Assembly: GCA_963814955.1 (NCBI GenBank) | Contig: CAWFEX010000015.1 | Coordinates: 703,767 to 767,766, forward strand | Origin: DATCJA01 sp963814955 | Lineage (GTDB): Bacteria > Acidobacteriota > Vicinamibacteria > Vicinamibacterales > UBA2999 | Direction: 5' to 3' | Length of the DNA stretch: 64,000 nucleotides | In this document: one piece after another, positions 9,339 to 17,917 of the stretch | Layout: each line of letters starts with the position of its first letter | Position numbering within the stretch: position 1 is the first letter of the stretch | Made by a program: the position numbers and the translations under genes | The notes under the pieces: generated by a model | The model's input: only the letters and a program-made list of their open reading frames with translations | What the model was told of the DNA's origin: nothing | Databases searched by the model: none

Positions 9339-10409
9339 ATGAAGCGAACGTTGTTCGTCGCCCGCTCCGGCGCAATCCTGACCATCGCCATCGCCATTGT
9401 CGGCATTCACGCTGCCGAAGCGCAGCCGCGCACGTCGCCTCGTTATGAGGCCGACCTTGCCTGGCCGAAGCCGTTACCGAATCGCTGGGTGCTCGGAGGG
9501 TTGGGCGGATTGTGCGTCGACGCTCAGGGTCACGTGTTCATCCTCAATCGACAGGACGTGCTCGACGGCGAGCTGAGCTCCGGACGACTGGCGCCTCCCA
9601 TCATCGAGTTCGACGCGCAGGGCAACGTGGTCAATTCCTGGGGTGATTTGAAGCTGCTCGATGCAAGACTCCATTCCTGCCACGTGGACGGCGACAACAA
9701 CATCTGGATCGCGAGCGCCCCATCCGGCATGGTGCAGAAATACACGCACGACGGCAGCAAGCTCCTTCTCCAGATCGGCAAGAAGGGCGTCGTCGATTCG
9801 TCAGATGGCACCGTCAAAGGCAAGCCGCTCAATTCGAATGGCCCAATCTTCTTCATGCCGTCCAGCATCTATGTCGACCGGCAGAATGGAGATGTGTACG
9901 TCTCGGACGGAGAGGGGGCGGGCGGTAATCGCCGCATCGCGGTGTTCGATGCCCGCGGCACGTTTCTGCGTCAATGGCAACCGGAAGGCATGGAAACCGT
10001 GCACTGCATGACCATCGGCAAGGATCGCCTCGTGTATGTCTGCAACCGCGTGGGATCGCGGATTCACGTTTACGACACGATGGGCACCTTCAAGCGCGCC
10101 ATCGAGGTACCGTGGACGCCAGTGACGCCGCCGAGCGGCGGTGCGACCTCGTATTTCGGCGGCTCGACCGTGGCGATCGACTTCTCGCCCGACCAGCGCC
10201 TCCTCTTCGTCATCAATCAGAACAACGCGCAAATCGAGATGATCGACCGCGAAACCGGGAAGATCGTCGGGAGCTTCGGACGTCCAGGAAACTTTCCCGG
10301 GCAATTCAACCAGCCGCACGGGATCGCCGTCGATTCACAGGGCAACGTCTACATTGCCGAGAACCGCGGCAGGAGAGTGCACAGGTTCATTCCCGAAGTC
10401 CGGCGCTGA
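9339..10409 (+). CDS. Secreted NHL-repeat beta-propeller protein
   Basis: The protein has 356 residues with a signal peptide (AIVGIHAAEAQP). The body contains repeated strands of the NHL/6-bladed propeller type, for example GGLCVDAQGHVFILNRQD, SSIYVDRQNGDVYVSDGEG and PHGIAVDSQGNVYIAENRG. The layout is like peptidyl-alpha-hydroxyglycine lyase-type propellers common in Acidobacteria. It probably binds ligands or acts as a lyase in the periplasm or outside. The start lies 8 bases after a purine-rich AACAAGGAG site. A related propeller is encoded at 36890-37967. Confidence 0.8.
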   Translation: MKRTLFVARSGAILTIAIAIVGIHAAEAQPRTSPRYEADLAWPKPLPNRWVLGGLGGLCVDAQGHVFILNRQDVLDGELSSGRLAPPIIEFDAQGNVVNSWGDLKLLDARLHSCHVDGDNNIWIASAPSGMVQKYTHDGSKLLLQIGKKGVVDSSDGTVKGKPLNSNGPIFFMPSSIYVDRQNGDVYVSDGEGAGGNRRIAVFDARGTFLRQWQPEGMETVHCMTIGKDRLVYVCNRVGSRIHVYDTMGTFKRAIEVPWTPVTPPSGGATSYFGGSTVAIDFSPDQRLLFVINQNNAQIEMIDRETGKIVGSFGRPGNFPGQFNQPHGIAVDSQGNVYIAENRGRRVHRFIPEVRR

Positions 10410-10563
10410 CTACGACGAATGCGAGGACGACGAGCGAACGCGGGATTTCAAGACGGGCAGGAGGAACCATCCCGACCGTGCTACCATCCCGCGTCGAGCG
10501 GCGGCGGACGCACGGCAGCCAAGCGCTCGCGCGTGATACGCACCGCTAAATCGGAGGGCCGGT

Positions 10564-11601
10564 ATGAGGTTGTTTCTCGCGGCGCTCATCCTGATAGCCG
10601 GGGCGATTCCGAGCGGGGCACAGTGGGTAGATCGTCCGACTCCGGGCATTCCACGCAAACCCGACGGCAAGCCCGATCTGACTACACCCGCGCCGCGGGG
10701 GCCTGACGGCAAGCCCGATTTGACGGGCGTCTGGAACGGACCGGTTCCCGAAATCGACTTCGACCCCGCGAACGCCCAGCCCTGGGTGAACGACCTCATC
10801 CGGCAGCGTGGGTCCGATTACCACAGAGGGCGTCCGTTGTATCAGTGCCTGCCGAACGGGCCCGAGGCTGACAGATCTGCCGGATGGAAGCGTCTTCTCC
10901 AGACACCGACCGCCATCGCAATTCTGAACGAGGACCTCACCTATCGCGTAATCCATATGGACGGCCGCGAACTGGAGGCGAACCCGGCGCCAAGCTGGAT
11001 GGGATATTCAGTTGGACGCTGGGATGGCGATACGCTCGTCGTCGACAGTAACGGATTCAACGACAAGACATGGTTGAGCCGCTACGGACAGCCGCATACA
11101 GAGAAACTGCGCGTGACCGAGCGCTACCGGCGCACAGACTTCGGCCACCTGCAGATACAGGTGACCTTCACAGACCCAGGTGCATACTCCAAGTCCTGGG
11201 GCTTTACGGCGCAGATGGCGCTGGCCGCGGATACGGAGATGCTCGAATCGGTTTGCGAACGCAGCAGCGACCAGTGGGGCGGCAGCCTTTCGGATGCGGC
11301 AACCGCGGCGCCGACCGTTACCCAGGACGTGCTGGCGCGGTACGTCGGCGTCTACAACGGGATGTACCTGACGAACAAGCGCACCATCGAAGTGTCGCTC
11401 TCAGGCGGCCAGCTAGTCGCCAAAATCATCGGCGCCGCAGCCATCGATGGCGGTGAGACGCGGCCGTTGGTGCCGCGAACTCAGACGCTGTTCGAAGGGC
11501 TGGGCATCGGCTATCAATTCATCGTCGACGACAAGGGAGTGGCGACGGACCTCGTGGAGATTCACAATTCGGGTCGGTCGCGGTTCCCGCGCCAGCGGTA
11601 A
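10564..11601 (+). CDS. Secreted hypothetical protein, tandem paralogue 1
   Basis: The product is 345 residues with a signal peptide ending PSGAQW. A PDGKPDL motif occurs twice near the N-terminus (residues about 31-52), followed by GVWNG. The middle holds SWMGYSVGRWDGDTLVVDS and a TERYRRTDFGHLQIQVTFTD strand pair. The C-terminal 100 residues (VLARYVGVYNGMY) look like a small beta domain. Function unknown; probably periplasmic or surface exposed. A GGAGG ribosome site precedes the ATG. It is the tandem paralogue of the gene at 11757, with which it shares upstream sequence as well as coding sequence. Confidence 0.75.
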   Translation: MRLFLAALILIAGAIPSGAQWVDRPTPGIPRKPDGKPDLTTPAPRGPDGKPDLTGVWNGPVPEIDFDPANAQPWVNDLIRQRGSDYHRGRPLYQCLPNGPEADRSAGWKRLLQTPTAIAILNEDLTYRVIHMDGRELEANPAPSWMGYSVGRWDGDTLVVDSNGFNDKTWLSRYGQPHTEKLRVTERYRRTDFGHLQIQVTFTDPGAYSKSWGFTAQMALAADTEMLESVCERSSDQWGGSLSDAATAAPTVTQDVLARYVGVYNGMYLTNKRTIEVSLSGGQLVAKIIGAAAIDGGETRPLVPRTQTLFEGLGIGYQFIVDDKGVATDLVEIHNSGRSRFPRQR

Positions 11602-11653
11602 CCCCGTTCAGCGTGTTACCATCCGGCCGTCGAGCGGCGGTGGCGACGACAAA

Positions 11654-11746
11654 CCAGCCAAGGGCTCGACCTTGATACTGTTGTTTGCGGGCGGAGCCCT
11701 TGGCTGGTTGGCAGTATCTGCTTGGCGCGCTCTGCGCGCGTAAATC
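11654..11746. repeat. Dispersed repeat, family A, copy 2 (inverted)
   Basis: Read on the minus strand, this block runs GCGCGCAGAGCGCGCCAAG, then CAGATACTGCCAACCAG, CCAAGGGC, a spacer of about 30 bases, and GCCCTTGGCTGGTTT. This is the same order as the copy at 17837-17917. It lies between the two tandem paralogues, just upstream of the second start codon. The equivalent region before the first paralogue has only the edge of the element, so the two upstream regions differ mainly by this block. Confidence 0.75.
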
Positions 11747-11756
11747 GGAGGGCTGT

Positions 11757-12818
11757 ATGAGGCTGTTTCTCGCGGCGCTCACTCTGGTGGTGACAGCCAC
11801 CCCGGCCACAGCGCAGTGGATTGATCGGAAGACGCCGGGCATTCCCCGCAACCCGGACGGCAAGCCCAACCTTACGGCGCCCGCGCCCCGTGGTCCCGAC
11901 GGAAAGCCTGATTTGAATGGGGTGTGGAACGGGCCGGCCCCTCAGGCCCGTCCCGAGGTGGCCGACCTCCAGCCGGCGGTCATGGACCTCGCCCGCAAGC
12001 ACCAGCAGGATTACTACAAGGCGCGTCCCACCTATCAATGCCGGCCGGCCGGGCCCGAGGCGGAGAAGTTTGGCGGGTGGAAGCGCATCATTCAGACGCC
12101 AACCGCCATCGCAATTCTGAACGACGACCTCACCTATCGCATCATCCACATGGACGGCCGCCAGCTGGAAGCCAACCCCGCGCCAAGCTGGATGGGGTAC
12201 TCGGTGGGGCGCTGGGAAGGCGACACGCTCGTCGTCGACAGTAACGGATTCAACGACAAGACATGGGCGAGCCGCTATGGGGTCACACACACGGAGGCGC
12301 TGCGGGTGACGGAACGCTACCGGCGTTCCGACTTCGGCCACCTGCAATACGAGGTCACCTATAACGATCCACGCGCGTACACGAAGCCGTGGAGCTTCAA
12401 GTCGGATATGCAGCTGGCCGCCGATACGGAAATGCTCGAAGCGATCTGCGAAAAGAGCAGCGAGGAATGGGCCGGCACCCTCTCGGATGCCTCGAGTACG
12501 GGGGTGAAGGTCGCGCCCGAAGTGCTGGCGCGGTACGTCGGCGTCTACAGAGGGATTTACAGCGGCAAGGAGCGGACGTATGAAGTCTCGCTCTCCAACG
12601 GTGCTTTGATCGCGACGATCCTTGGCGATGACGTCGAGGGAGGCCTAGGTGCCGCCGGCCTCGACGATGGCGCGCCGCGACCGCTGATGGCGCTCTCCGA
12701 CACCGTGTTCGAAGGCCTGGGGCTCGGTTATCAGTTCGTTGTAGACGGCAAGGGCGTGGCCACGCATCTCATAGTGGTCCACATCTCCGGCCCGTACAAA
12801 TACGCACGCATCAAGTAG
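11757..12818 (+). CDS. Secreted hypothetical protein, tandem paralogue 2
   Basis: The product is about 353 residues from the ATG at 11757, chosen because MRLFLAALTLVVTATPATAQW is a clean signal peptide and a GGAGG lies just upstream; the frame also opens at 11685 inside the repeat. It is very similar to the protein at 10564 along its whole length: doubled PDGKP motif, GVWNG, SWMGYSVGRWEGDTLVVDS and the VLARYVGVYRG C-terminal domain. Its C-terminus has an extra glycine- and acid-rich loop (GDDVEGGLGAAGLDDG). Function unknown. A hairpin terminator follows at 12847. Confidence 0.75.
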   Translation: MRLFLAALTLVVTATPATAQWIDRKTPGIPRNPDGKPNLTAPAPRGPDGKPDLNGVWNGPAPQARPEVADLQPAVMDLARKHQQDYYKARPTYQCRPAGPEAEKFGGWKRIIQTPTAIAILNDDLTYRIIHMDGRQLEANPAPSWMGYSVGRWEGDTLVVDSNGFNDKTWASRYGVTHTEALRVTERYRRSDFGHLQYEVTYNDPRAYTKPWSFKSDMQLAADTEMLEAICEKSSEEWAGTLSDASSTGVKVAPEVLARYVGVYRGIYSGKERTYEVSLSNGALIATILGDDVEGGLGAAGLDDGAPRPLMALSDTVFEGLGLGYQFVVDGKGVATHLIVVHISGPYKYARIK

Positions 12819-12846
12819 CGCCTCTAGCTCGTATCGCGAACCGCAG

Positions 12847-12866
12847 GGGCCGGCGTTAGCCGGCCC
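12847..12866. terminator. Hairpin terminator between convergent genes
   Basis: GGGCCGGC-GTTA-GCCGGCCC forms a perfect 8-bp GC stem with a four-base loop, followed by TTCGTGTCT. It lies between the ends of the rightward paralogue (12818) and the leftward ModA-like gene (12886), so it may serve both. Confidence 0.65.
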
Positions 12867-12885
12867 TTCGTGTCTCTGGCGGTGC

Positions 12886-13671
12886 TTATCGTGCTGCAGG
12901 TTGAGCGAGCCCGTTCTTCACTTTCACCGCCGTCGCGTCGGGTGATGCCAGGAATTTGAGCAGCGCCGCCGCCGCGTCAGGCTGCCGGGCGGCGGTGGTG
13001 ATCGCGCCGGCAAACGTGAACCCGGGCTGGAGCTCCGAAGGAAGCGCCCCGACGAACGTCACGCCGGGAACGTGTATCAGCTCGCTGACCTGCTGAAAGC
13101 CGATCTCCACCTCGCCGCGCGCGACGACGGCGGCAACCGGTTCACCGGATGGCGGCCCGCGAACCTTTCGACTCTTGCGTGCGATTTGATCGGCGATGCC
13201 GAGCTTGTTGAACAAAACGGTGGAGAGATAGGTCCCGCTGCCGCTATCCGAATAGCCGATGGACTCGGCCGCGAGCAACGTTCGCTTGAACGCATCGACG
13301 CTGCCGATATCGGGCTTCGCTGCCCCGGCACGTACGACCATCCCGACTTGCGACAGCGCGAGCACGACCTTGCTTCCGGGCCGCACGACGCCCTTCGTCG
13401 CGAGCTCGTCGGCCGCGGCACCGTCGAGGATCACGACATCCGCGGTTTCGCCTCGTGCGAGGCGTGTCGGGATCGCCTCGGGAGAGTCACCCATCGACGG
13501 CCCGCGCGTCGTGATGAGACGATGGCCGGTGGCGCGCTCGAACGCCGGCCCCAGCTCGGCATACACGCTGTAGAAACCTGCCGAGATCATCACGCGCACG
13601 TCCTCGGCGAAAGCCAGACCCGGGACGAACAGGGCAGCCAGGAGAAGACGAGCGGACAAGCGGGCGTTCAT
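12886..13671 (-). CDS. Periplasmic molybdate-binding-like (ModA/extracellular solute-binding) protein
   Basis: The protein has 261 residues with a signal peptide ending AFAEDV. The pattern is ModA-like type 2 periplasmic binding: DVRVMISAGFYSVYAELGPAFE at the start of the mature chain, TADVVILDGAAADELATKG, then SIGYSDSGSGTYLSTVLFNKLGIADQI. The C-terminal segment (AALLKFLASPDATAVKVKNGL) is typical. No ABC permease or ATPase gene lies next to it, so it may be an orphan receptor. Related orphan ModA-like proteins bind other oxyanions or organic acids, and the ligand is not determined here. Confidence 0.8.
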   Translation of the reverse strand: MNARLSARLLLAALFVPGLAFAEDVRVMISAGFYSVYAELGPAFERATGHRLITTRGPSMGDSPEAIPTRLARGETADVVILDGAAADELATKGVVRPGSKVVLALSQVGMVVRAGAAKPDIGSVDAFKRTLLAAESIGYSDSGSGTYLSTVLFNKLGIADQIARKSRKVRGPPSGEPVAAVVARGEVEIGFQQVSELIHVPGVTFVGALPSELQPGFTFAGAITTAARQPDAAAALLKFLASPDATAVKVKNGLAQPAAR

Positions 13672-13879
13672 GAGACCTCCACCTGAGTCTCCGCAGTGTA
13701 CCGCAGGCCGAGCCGAAGCTTCGCTGCGACAGCTTCTATCAGAGCCCGACGCCGCCCAATGCCAAAGTGACGCTCCAAATGGATTCCCAAGTCGAGCGTG
13801 TTGCCACTACACTGAGGGCGTTCCACGGACCAATTGCCCTACGCCACGGACACGGCAGAAGCGGACATTTTACAAATCC

Positions 13880-13885
13880 AAGGAG
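13880..13885 (+). promoter_or_regulatory. Strong ribosome binding site that sets the start at 13891
   Basis: AAGGAG lies five bases before an ATG at 13891. That ATG is one frame away from the body of the metallo-beta-lactamase-fold gene, which is why the site matters: it argues for a start at 13891 and a one-base error before 13922. Confidence 0.6.
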
Positions 13886-13890
13886 ACCCT

Positions 13891-14947
13891 ATGGGTACCA
13901 GTACCGACAAGCCGGATCCTGATGGGTTTTCTCGCGCTGCTGGTAATCGCCTCCGAAGCCCTTGGCCAGGCGGCGGCGCCGGCGGCGCCGCGTCGAACTA
14001 TTGAGCAGATCAGCGGTGGCGTCTACACGGCCACGAACAACAACCACCGCACGGTGTTCCTGGTCACGCCGGAAGGCATTGTTCTGGCGGACCCGATCAA
14101 CGCTGAATTCTCGAAGTGGCTCAAGTCGGAGCTGGCCGTACGTTTCAAGGTTCCGGTCAGATACGTCGTCTACAGCCACCACCATTGGGACCATGCTTCC
14201 GGCGGGGACGTCTTCGCTGACACGGCCAAGTTCGTCGGCCATGCAAACATGCGCTCGCATCTGGCGATGCCGCCCGCGTCCACCACGCTCTCGCAGGTCG
14301 TCGGGCAGTATCGACCCGTGGCGGAGCTCGACAAGAATCGCAATGGAGCCGTCGACAAAGCCGAAGCGGCGAGCATCGGGAACGAGTTCGAGGCATTCGA
14401 CGCCAACCGGGACGGCCTGCTCAGTGGCGCCGAGGTGGTGCGCGGGCCTGTGAGCTTCGTGCGTCCTCCTGACACGACCTACACGGACAAGACGCAGATC
14501 AAGTTAGGCGGTAAACGGGTGGACATCAGCTGGGTCGGCGAGATGAATCACTCCAGGGACTCGAGCTTCATTGCTTTTCCCGACGACAGCGTGCTGTTCC
14601 TGGTCGACTTCGTGTCGTTCCGGCGGCTTCCCAATCGCGAGATGGACTACGAGGACGGGCAGTTCAAGGAGTGGATGACCGCCATCAGCAAAGCGGAGAA
14701 GCTGGCCGCCGGCTTCAAGTTCGTGGCCACGGGCCATGGACCAGTGGGTACCGTGAAAGACATCACCGCGTGGCGGGTGTACTTCGAAAAACTCCAAAAA
14801 GAGGTTGCCGCCGGAATCGCTGCGGGCCAGACGCTGGAACAGATGCAGCGCAACATCAAGATGGCGGAGTACAGTCAGTGGGACGGCTTCGACTGGGTGC
14901 CCCTCAACGTGCTCGGCATGTACCACTTCCTTACTGATAAACGGTAA
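13891..14947 (+). CDS. Secreted metallo-beta-lactamase-fold hydrolase with EF-hand insertion
   Basis: The product is about 350 residues. The metal motif HHHWDHASGG is intact and downstream metal ligands (ATGHGPVG) are present. Between them lies an insert of roughly 60 residues with two EF-hand-like loops, DKNRNGAVDKAE and DANRDGLLSGAE, which are typical Ca2+-binding loop spacings. The in-frame Met at 13922 begins a short signal peptide (MGFLALLVIASEALGQ). The better ribosome site and a basic n-region (MGTSTDK) lie at 13891 in another frame, so a one-base shift probably falls between 13891 and 13922. It is exported, and calcium could stabilise or regulate it. Substrate unknown. Confidence 0.8.
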
Positions 14948-14955
14948 ACCGACAC

Positions 14956-14975
14956 GCGCAGGCTTAAGCCTGCGC
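14956..14975. terminator. Perfect 20-base palindrome, bidirectional terminator
   Basis: GCGCAGGCTTAAGCCTGCGC is fully self-complementary. It occupies nearly all of the 29-base gap between two convergent genes (ends at 14947 and 14977), which suggests a shared terminator. No T-run follows. Confidence 0.55.
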
Positions 14976-14976
14976 G

Positions 14977-15276
14977 CTACCGAAACAACGCGAGGATACA
15001 AGCGCCCGTCGCAAGCACGCCAGCAGCGATTGCAACCCAGGTAGCGATGCGCGCACGACGGACCGCGACTTCCTGAGCAACAGCCAGCGCCTGGATCTGT
15101 TGCGCGATGTCCTGGAGCAACTGAGCGGACTCGCTCGATCTTTGCTCAAGACTGGTCAGTCGCGCTTCGGTGCCCTGCGTCTTGACGTCTGCGCTCTTTC
15201 GCGCGCGAACAAGGAGCGCGTCCGCTGCCGCGAGCATTGCTGGTGCGTGCTTCAGAATTACAGCCCATGGAATCAC
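14977..15276 (-). CDS. Small coiled-coil protein with C-terminal membrane anchor
   Basis: The product has 99 residues. A coiled-coil-like helix rich in Q, E, A and L (about residues 38-70, LTSLEQRSSESAQLLQDIAQ) precedes a C-terminal transmembrane segment (ATWVAIAAGVLATGACILAL). No family recognised. The start overlaps the end of zwf by four bases (ATGA at 15273-15276), so it is the last gene of the pentose phosphate operon. Its plan (helix then anchor) resembles the protein at 7328. Confidence 0.6.
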   Translation of the reverse strand: MIPWAVILKHAPAMLAAADALLVRARKSADVKTQGTEARLTSLEQRSSESAQLLQDIAQQIQALAVAQEVAVRRARIATWVAIAAGVLATGACILALFR

Positions 15277-15773
15277 GTTGCCTCCGGCTTCTTGAGATCC
15301 CGCCAGCGTCGGCCGTCCCGCTCGATCAACCGATCGGCTGCGGCCGGGCCTGAAGACCCGGCCGCATAGTTCGGGAAGTCAGCCGGTGGGTGCGACGCCC
15401 AATGTTCGACGATCGGATCGACGATTTGCCACGCCCGGTCAATCCAATCTGCTCGAGCGAACAGCGTTTGATCTCCCTGCATGGCGTCGAGCAGCAGCCA
15501 GGCGTAGGCGCGCGGCGGCTCCTCCACGCCGAAGGCTTCCGCATATCGGAAGTTCATCCTCACGGTGCGGACCGCAAGCTCGGGCCCCGGCTGCTTCGCG
15601 GCCAGCGTCTGGATAATGCCCTCGTCCGGCTGGACTTCAAACACCAGCACGCTTTCGTGAGCGGGACTTCGAGCTTCCGCCGGAAACATCAGATGCGGAG
15701 TGGGCTTGAAGTGAATCGCCACCTCAGTCAGCGCGCGCGCCAGGCGCTTTCCGGTGCGGAGATAAATCGGCAC
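15273..15773 (-). CDS. zwf: Glucose-6-phosphate dehydrogenase, C-terminal part (frameshifted)
   Basis: This frame carries the last third of G6PDH: MPIYLRTGKRLARALTEVAI (the VPIYLRTGK motif), then IHFKPTPHLMF and the C-terminal AYAWLLLDAMQGDQTLFARADW stretch. It continues directly from the frame at 15724-16824. Dropping one base near 15781-15790 gives a continuous LEQLRWSNVPIYLRTGK. No stop codons interrupt the joined frame, so sequence error is more likely than decay. Confidence 0.82.
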   Translation of the reverse strand: MPIYLRTGKRLARALTEVAIHFKPTPHLMFPAEARSPAHESVLVFEVQPDEGIIQTLAAKQPGPELAVRTVRMNFRYAEAFGVEEPPRAYAWLLLDAMQGDQTLFARADWIDRAWQIVDPIVEHWASHPPADFPNYAAGSSGPAAADRLIERDGRRWRDLKKPEAT

Positions 15774-16824
15774 ATTCGACCAGCGCCAGTTGCTCGAGTG
15801 TCAGCTTCAACGCCGCGAAGGTTTCCGTCGACGACGCGTCGGATACACCCGGTTCTTCGCGGTAGCCGCGCACGCGTTGCCCGGCGACGGGTCCCTCCCC
15901 GTATTGTCCACGCACGGCTCTCGCGTCGACGTCGGCCCCGCCGACAGTGACCGCCTCGAGGACCTTTCCGGTCTCATCACGCAGGGATGCGGCGTCGTAG
16001 CTCAGCGGTGGCTCCATCGCAACCATGCAGAGCAACTGCAGCAGGTGATTCTGGACCATGTCTCTGACGACGCCGGTCTGCTCATAAAAGGCCGCGCGCG
16101 TCCCGATCCCGATCTCTTCGGCGGCAGTGATCTGGATGTGATCGATGTAGTTGCGATTCCATACCGGCTCGAAGCTCGGGTTGGCAAACCGGAACACGAG
16201 CATGTTTTGCACGGTCTCCTTCCCGAGGAAATGATCGACGCGGTAGATCTGCTCCTCCCCGAAGACGTCGCGCAGCTGCTGATCAAGAGCACGTGCGCTC
16301 GCACGATCCTTGCCGAATGGTTTCTCCACCACGAGCCGGCGCCAGCCGTGCGGGTTCTGCGCCAGTCCCGCCGCGCCGAGTCGCTGCACGATGACGCCGA
16401 ACAGGGCGGCCGGAACGGCCATGTGAAACAGGACGTTGCCAGGAATCGCGAGGGTCGATTGAACACGCGCGATCTCCGCGGCCAGCGCGGCATATGCTTC
16501 GTGCGGAGCTGACGTCGCATCGCCGGCTACAAAGCTCAGACGCTGCGCAAACAGGTCCCAGTCCGTAAGCGATCCGCAGCTCTCCTGAACGGCGCCGCGC
16601 ATTGTCTCGCGAAAGGCCGCCGTGTCCCAGCGGCTTTGCGAGAATCCGATGACCGCGAACCGCTCCGGCAGCAGACGCTTGCAGTGCAATTCGAACAGGG
16701 AGGGCACGAGCTCGCGGCGCGTGAGATCGCCGCCAGCGCCGAAGATGACCATGATGCACGGGTCGGGTGGTGTCCCCGGCTGGATGCCCAGCTGTGATAC
16801 GTCGAACGGAAGCCGGTCGGTCAT
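15724..16824 (-). CDS. zwf: Glucose-6-phosphate dehydrogenase, N-terminal part
   Basis: G6PDH oxidises glucose-6-phosphate to 6-phosphogluconolactone with NAD(P)+. The coenzyme site VIFGAGGDLTRRELVPSL is at residues about 28-45. The catalytic and substrate motif IYRVDHFLGKETVQN and GVVRDMVQNHLLQL are intact. The start MTDRLPFDV at 16824 was chosen over an upstream in-frame Met at 16893, which lies inside gnd. The frame loses homology near 15790 and continues in the neighbouring frame (15273-15773); together they give about 515 residues, close to the usual 480-510. Operon order is gntK-pgl fusion, gnd, zwf. Confidence 0.88.
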   Translation of the reverse strand: MTDRLPFDVSQLGIQPGTPPDPCIMVIFGAGGDLTRRELVPSLFELHCKRLLPERFAVIGFSQSRWDTAAFRETMRGAVQESCGSLTDWDLFAQRLSFVAGDATSAPHEAYAALAAEIARVQSTLAIPGNVLFHMAVPAALFGVIVQRLGAAGLAQNPHGWRRLVVEKPFGKDRASARALDQQLRDVFGEEQIYRVDHFLGKETVQNMLVFRFANPSFEPVWNRNYIDHIQITAAEEIGIGTRAAFYEQTGVVRDMVQNHLLQLLCMVAMEPPLSYDAASLRDETGKVLEAVTVGGADVDARAVRGQYGEGPVAGQRVRGYREEPGVSDASSTETFAALKLTLEQLALVECADLSPHRKAPGARAD

Positions 16825-16843
16825 GTGCGATGGACCGCGAGTG

Positions 16844-17743
16844 TTACGCGCCGCGGACCGCGTGTCCACCGAATTGCTTGCGCAGGGCGGCAATAACCTG
16901 GTGAGCGAATCGCTTCGGCGTGCGCGAATCGAAGCGTTCGTATAACGCGATGCTGAAGGCGGGTACCGGAATACCCTGCGCCACGGCGTACTCGATCGCC
17001 CAGCGCCCGGTTCCCGAGTCGTCTACGTAGTCGCCGATGCGATCGAGCGAGTTGCCCTCTTCCTTCAGCGCCCGTGCGAGCAGCTCGAGCAGCCAAGAGC
17101 GCACCACGGCACCTTGCTGCCACAACGCCGCCACCTGCCTGAGATCCAGATCGAATTCGGAGCGCTGCAGGCATTCGAAGCCTTCGCCGACGGCCTGGAG
17201 CATCGCGTATTCGATCGCGTTGTGCACCATCTTGACGAAATGGCCGGCTCCACTCGGCCCGACGTGCGCGTACCCACCGCTCGGCGCGAGCGCCTCGAAG
17301 ATCGGCTGCATCCGGGCAACGGCTTCACCCGGCCCGCCGATCATCAGATTGAAGCCCTGCTCGGCGCCCCAGACGCCACCGCTCACTCCGATGTCGAGAA
17401 AATGCACGCCGCGATCGCGGCACGAGGCGGCGTGGGCCTGTGAGTCGGTGTACCGGGAATTGCCGCCGTCAACGACGATGTCCCCCGGTTTCAGCCGCGA
17501 GAGCAGAGCCTGGACCGTCAGCGTTGTCGGTTCGCCATGCGGGACCATGACCCACACGGCGCGGGGCGCCGCAAGCTGGGCGACAAGGTCATCGAGCGAT
17601 TCGGCGCCGCGCGCGCCGGCGCTCGCCAGTTGCTCGACGCGGTCTCGCGAGGTGTCGTAGGCAACGATCGAATGGCCGCGGTCGAGAAGTCGTTCAACCA
17701 GGCCGGTGCCCATGCGTCCGAGCCCAACTACTCCGAGCTGCAT
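16844..17743 (-). CDS. gnd: 6-phosphogluconate dehydrogenase, decarboxylating (short YqeC type)
   Basis: The protein has 299 residues. An N-terminal Rossmann domain (GVVGLGRMGTGLVERLLDRG) and the substrate segment GPSGAGHFVKMVHNAIEYAM are present; the catalytic lysine and asparagine lie in the latter. The length fits the short, usually NAD-preferring GndA/YqeC class, not the 470-residue E. coli form. The ATG at 17743 follows a strong AGGAGG; the frame is open further upstream into the repeat. It converts 6-phosphogluconate to ribulose-5-phosphate and lies between the kinase-lactonase fusion and zwf. Confidence 0.9.
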   Translation of the reverse strand: MQLGVVGLGRMGTGLVERLLDRGHSIVAYDTSRDRVEQLASAGARGAESLDDLVAQLAAPRAVWVMVPHGEPTTLTVQALLSRLKPGDIVVDGGNSRYTDSQAHAASCRDRGVHFLDIGVSGGVWGAEQGFNLMIGGPGEAVARMQPIFEALAPSGGYAHVGPSGAGHFVKMVHNAIEYAMLQAVGEGFECLQRSEFDLDLRQVAALWQQGAVVRSWLLELLARALKEEGNSLDRIGDYVDDSGTGRWAIEYAVAQGIPVPAFSIALYERFDSRTPKRFAHQVIAALRKQFGGHAVRGA

Positions 17744-17772
17744 CGTTCCTCCTCGCTGGATCATGTGCGACG

Positions 17773-17836
17773 TTAGCCCGTTATGCGGCCCCGAACGCGA
17801 ATTTCGTACTCGTTGCCCAGACCGCATAACGGGCTA
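17773..17836. repeat. Inverted repeat between gnd and the kinase-lactonase gene
   Basis: Arms TTAGCCCGTTATGCGG (17773-17788) and CCGCATAACGGGCTA (17822-17836) are complementary and separated by about 33 bases. The element abuts repeat family A on its right. Placed between two leftward operon genes, it could fold in the transcript and modulate read-through or stability. Confidence 0.6.
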
Positions 17837-17917
17837 GGCGCGCGGAGCGCGCCAAGTAGATACTGCCAACTAGCCAAGGGCATCACCGGAATATCAAGGG
17901 CACGCCCTTGGCTAGTT
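17837..17917. repeat. Dispersed repeat, family A, copy 3
   Basis: Blocks in order are GGCGCGCGGAGCGCGCC, AAGTAGATACTGCCAACTAG, CCAAGGGC, a spacer, then GCCCTTGGCTAGTTTTA. The stem CTAGCCAAGGGC/GCCCTTGGCTAG (17870-17881 with 17904-17915) is perfect. It lies directly downstream of the gluconokinase-lactonase stop codon. Confidence 0.75.
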
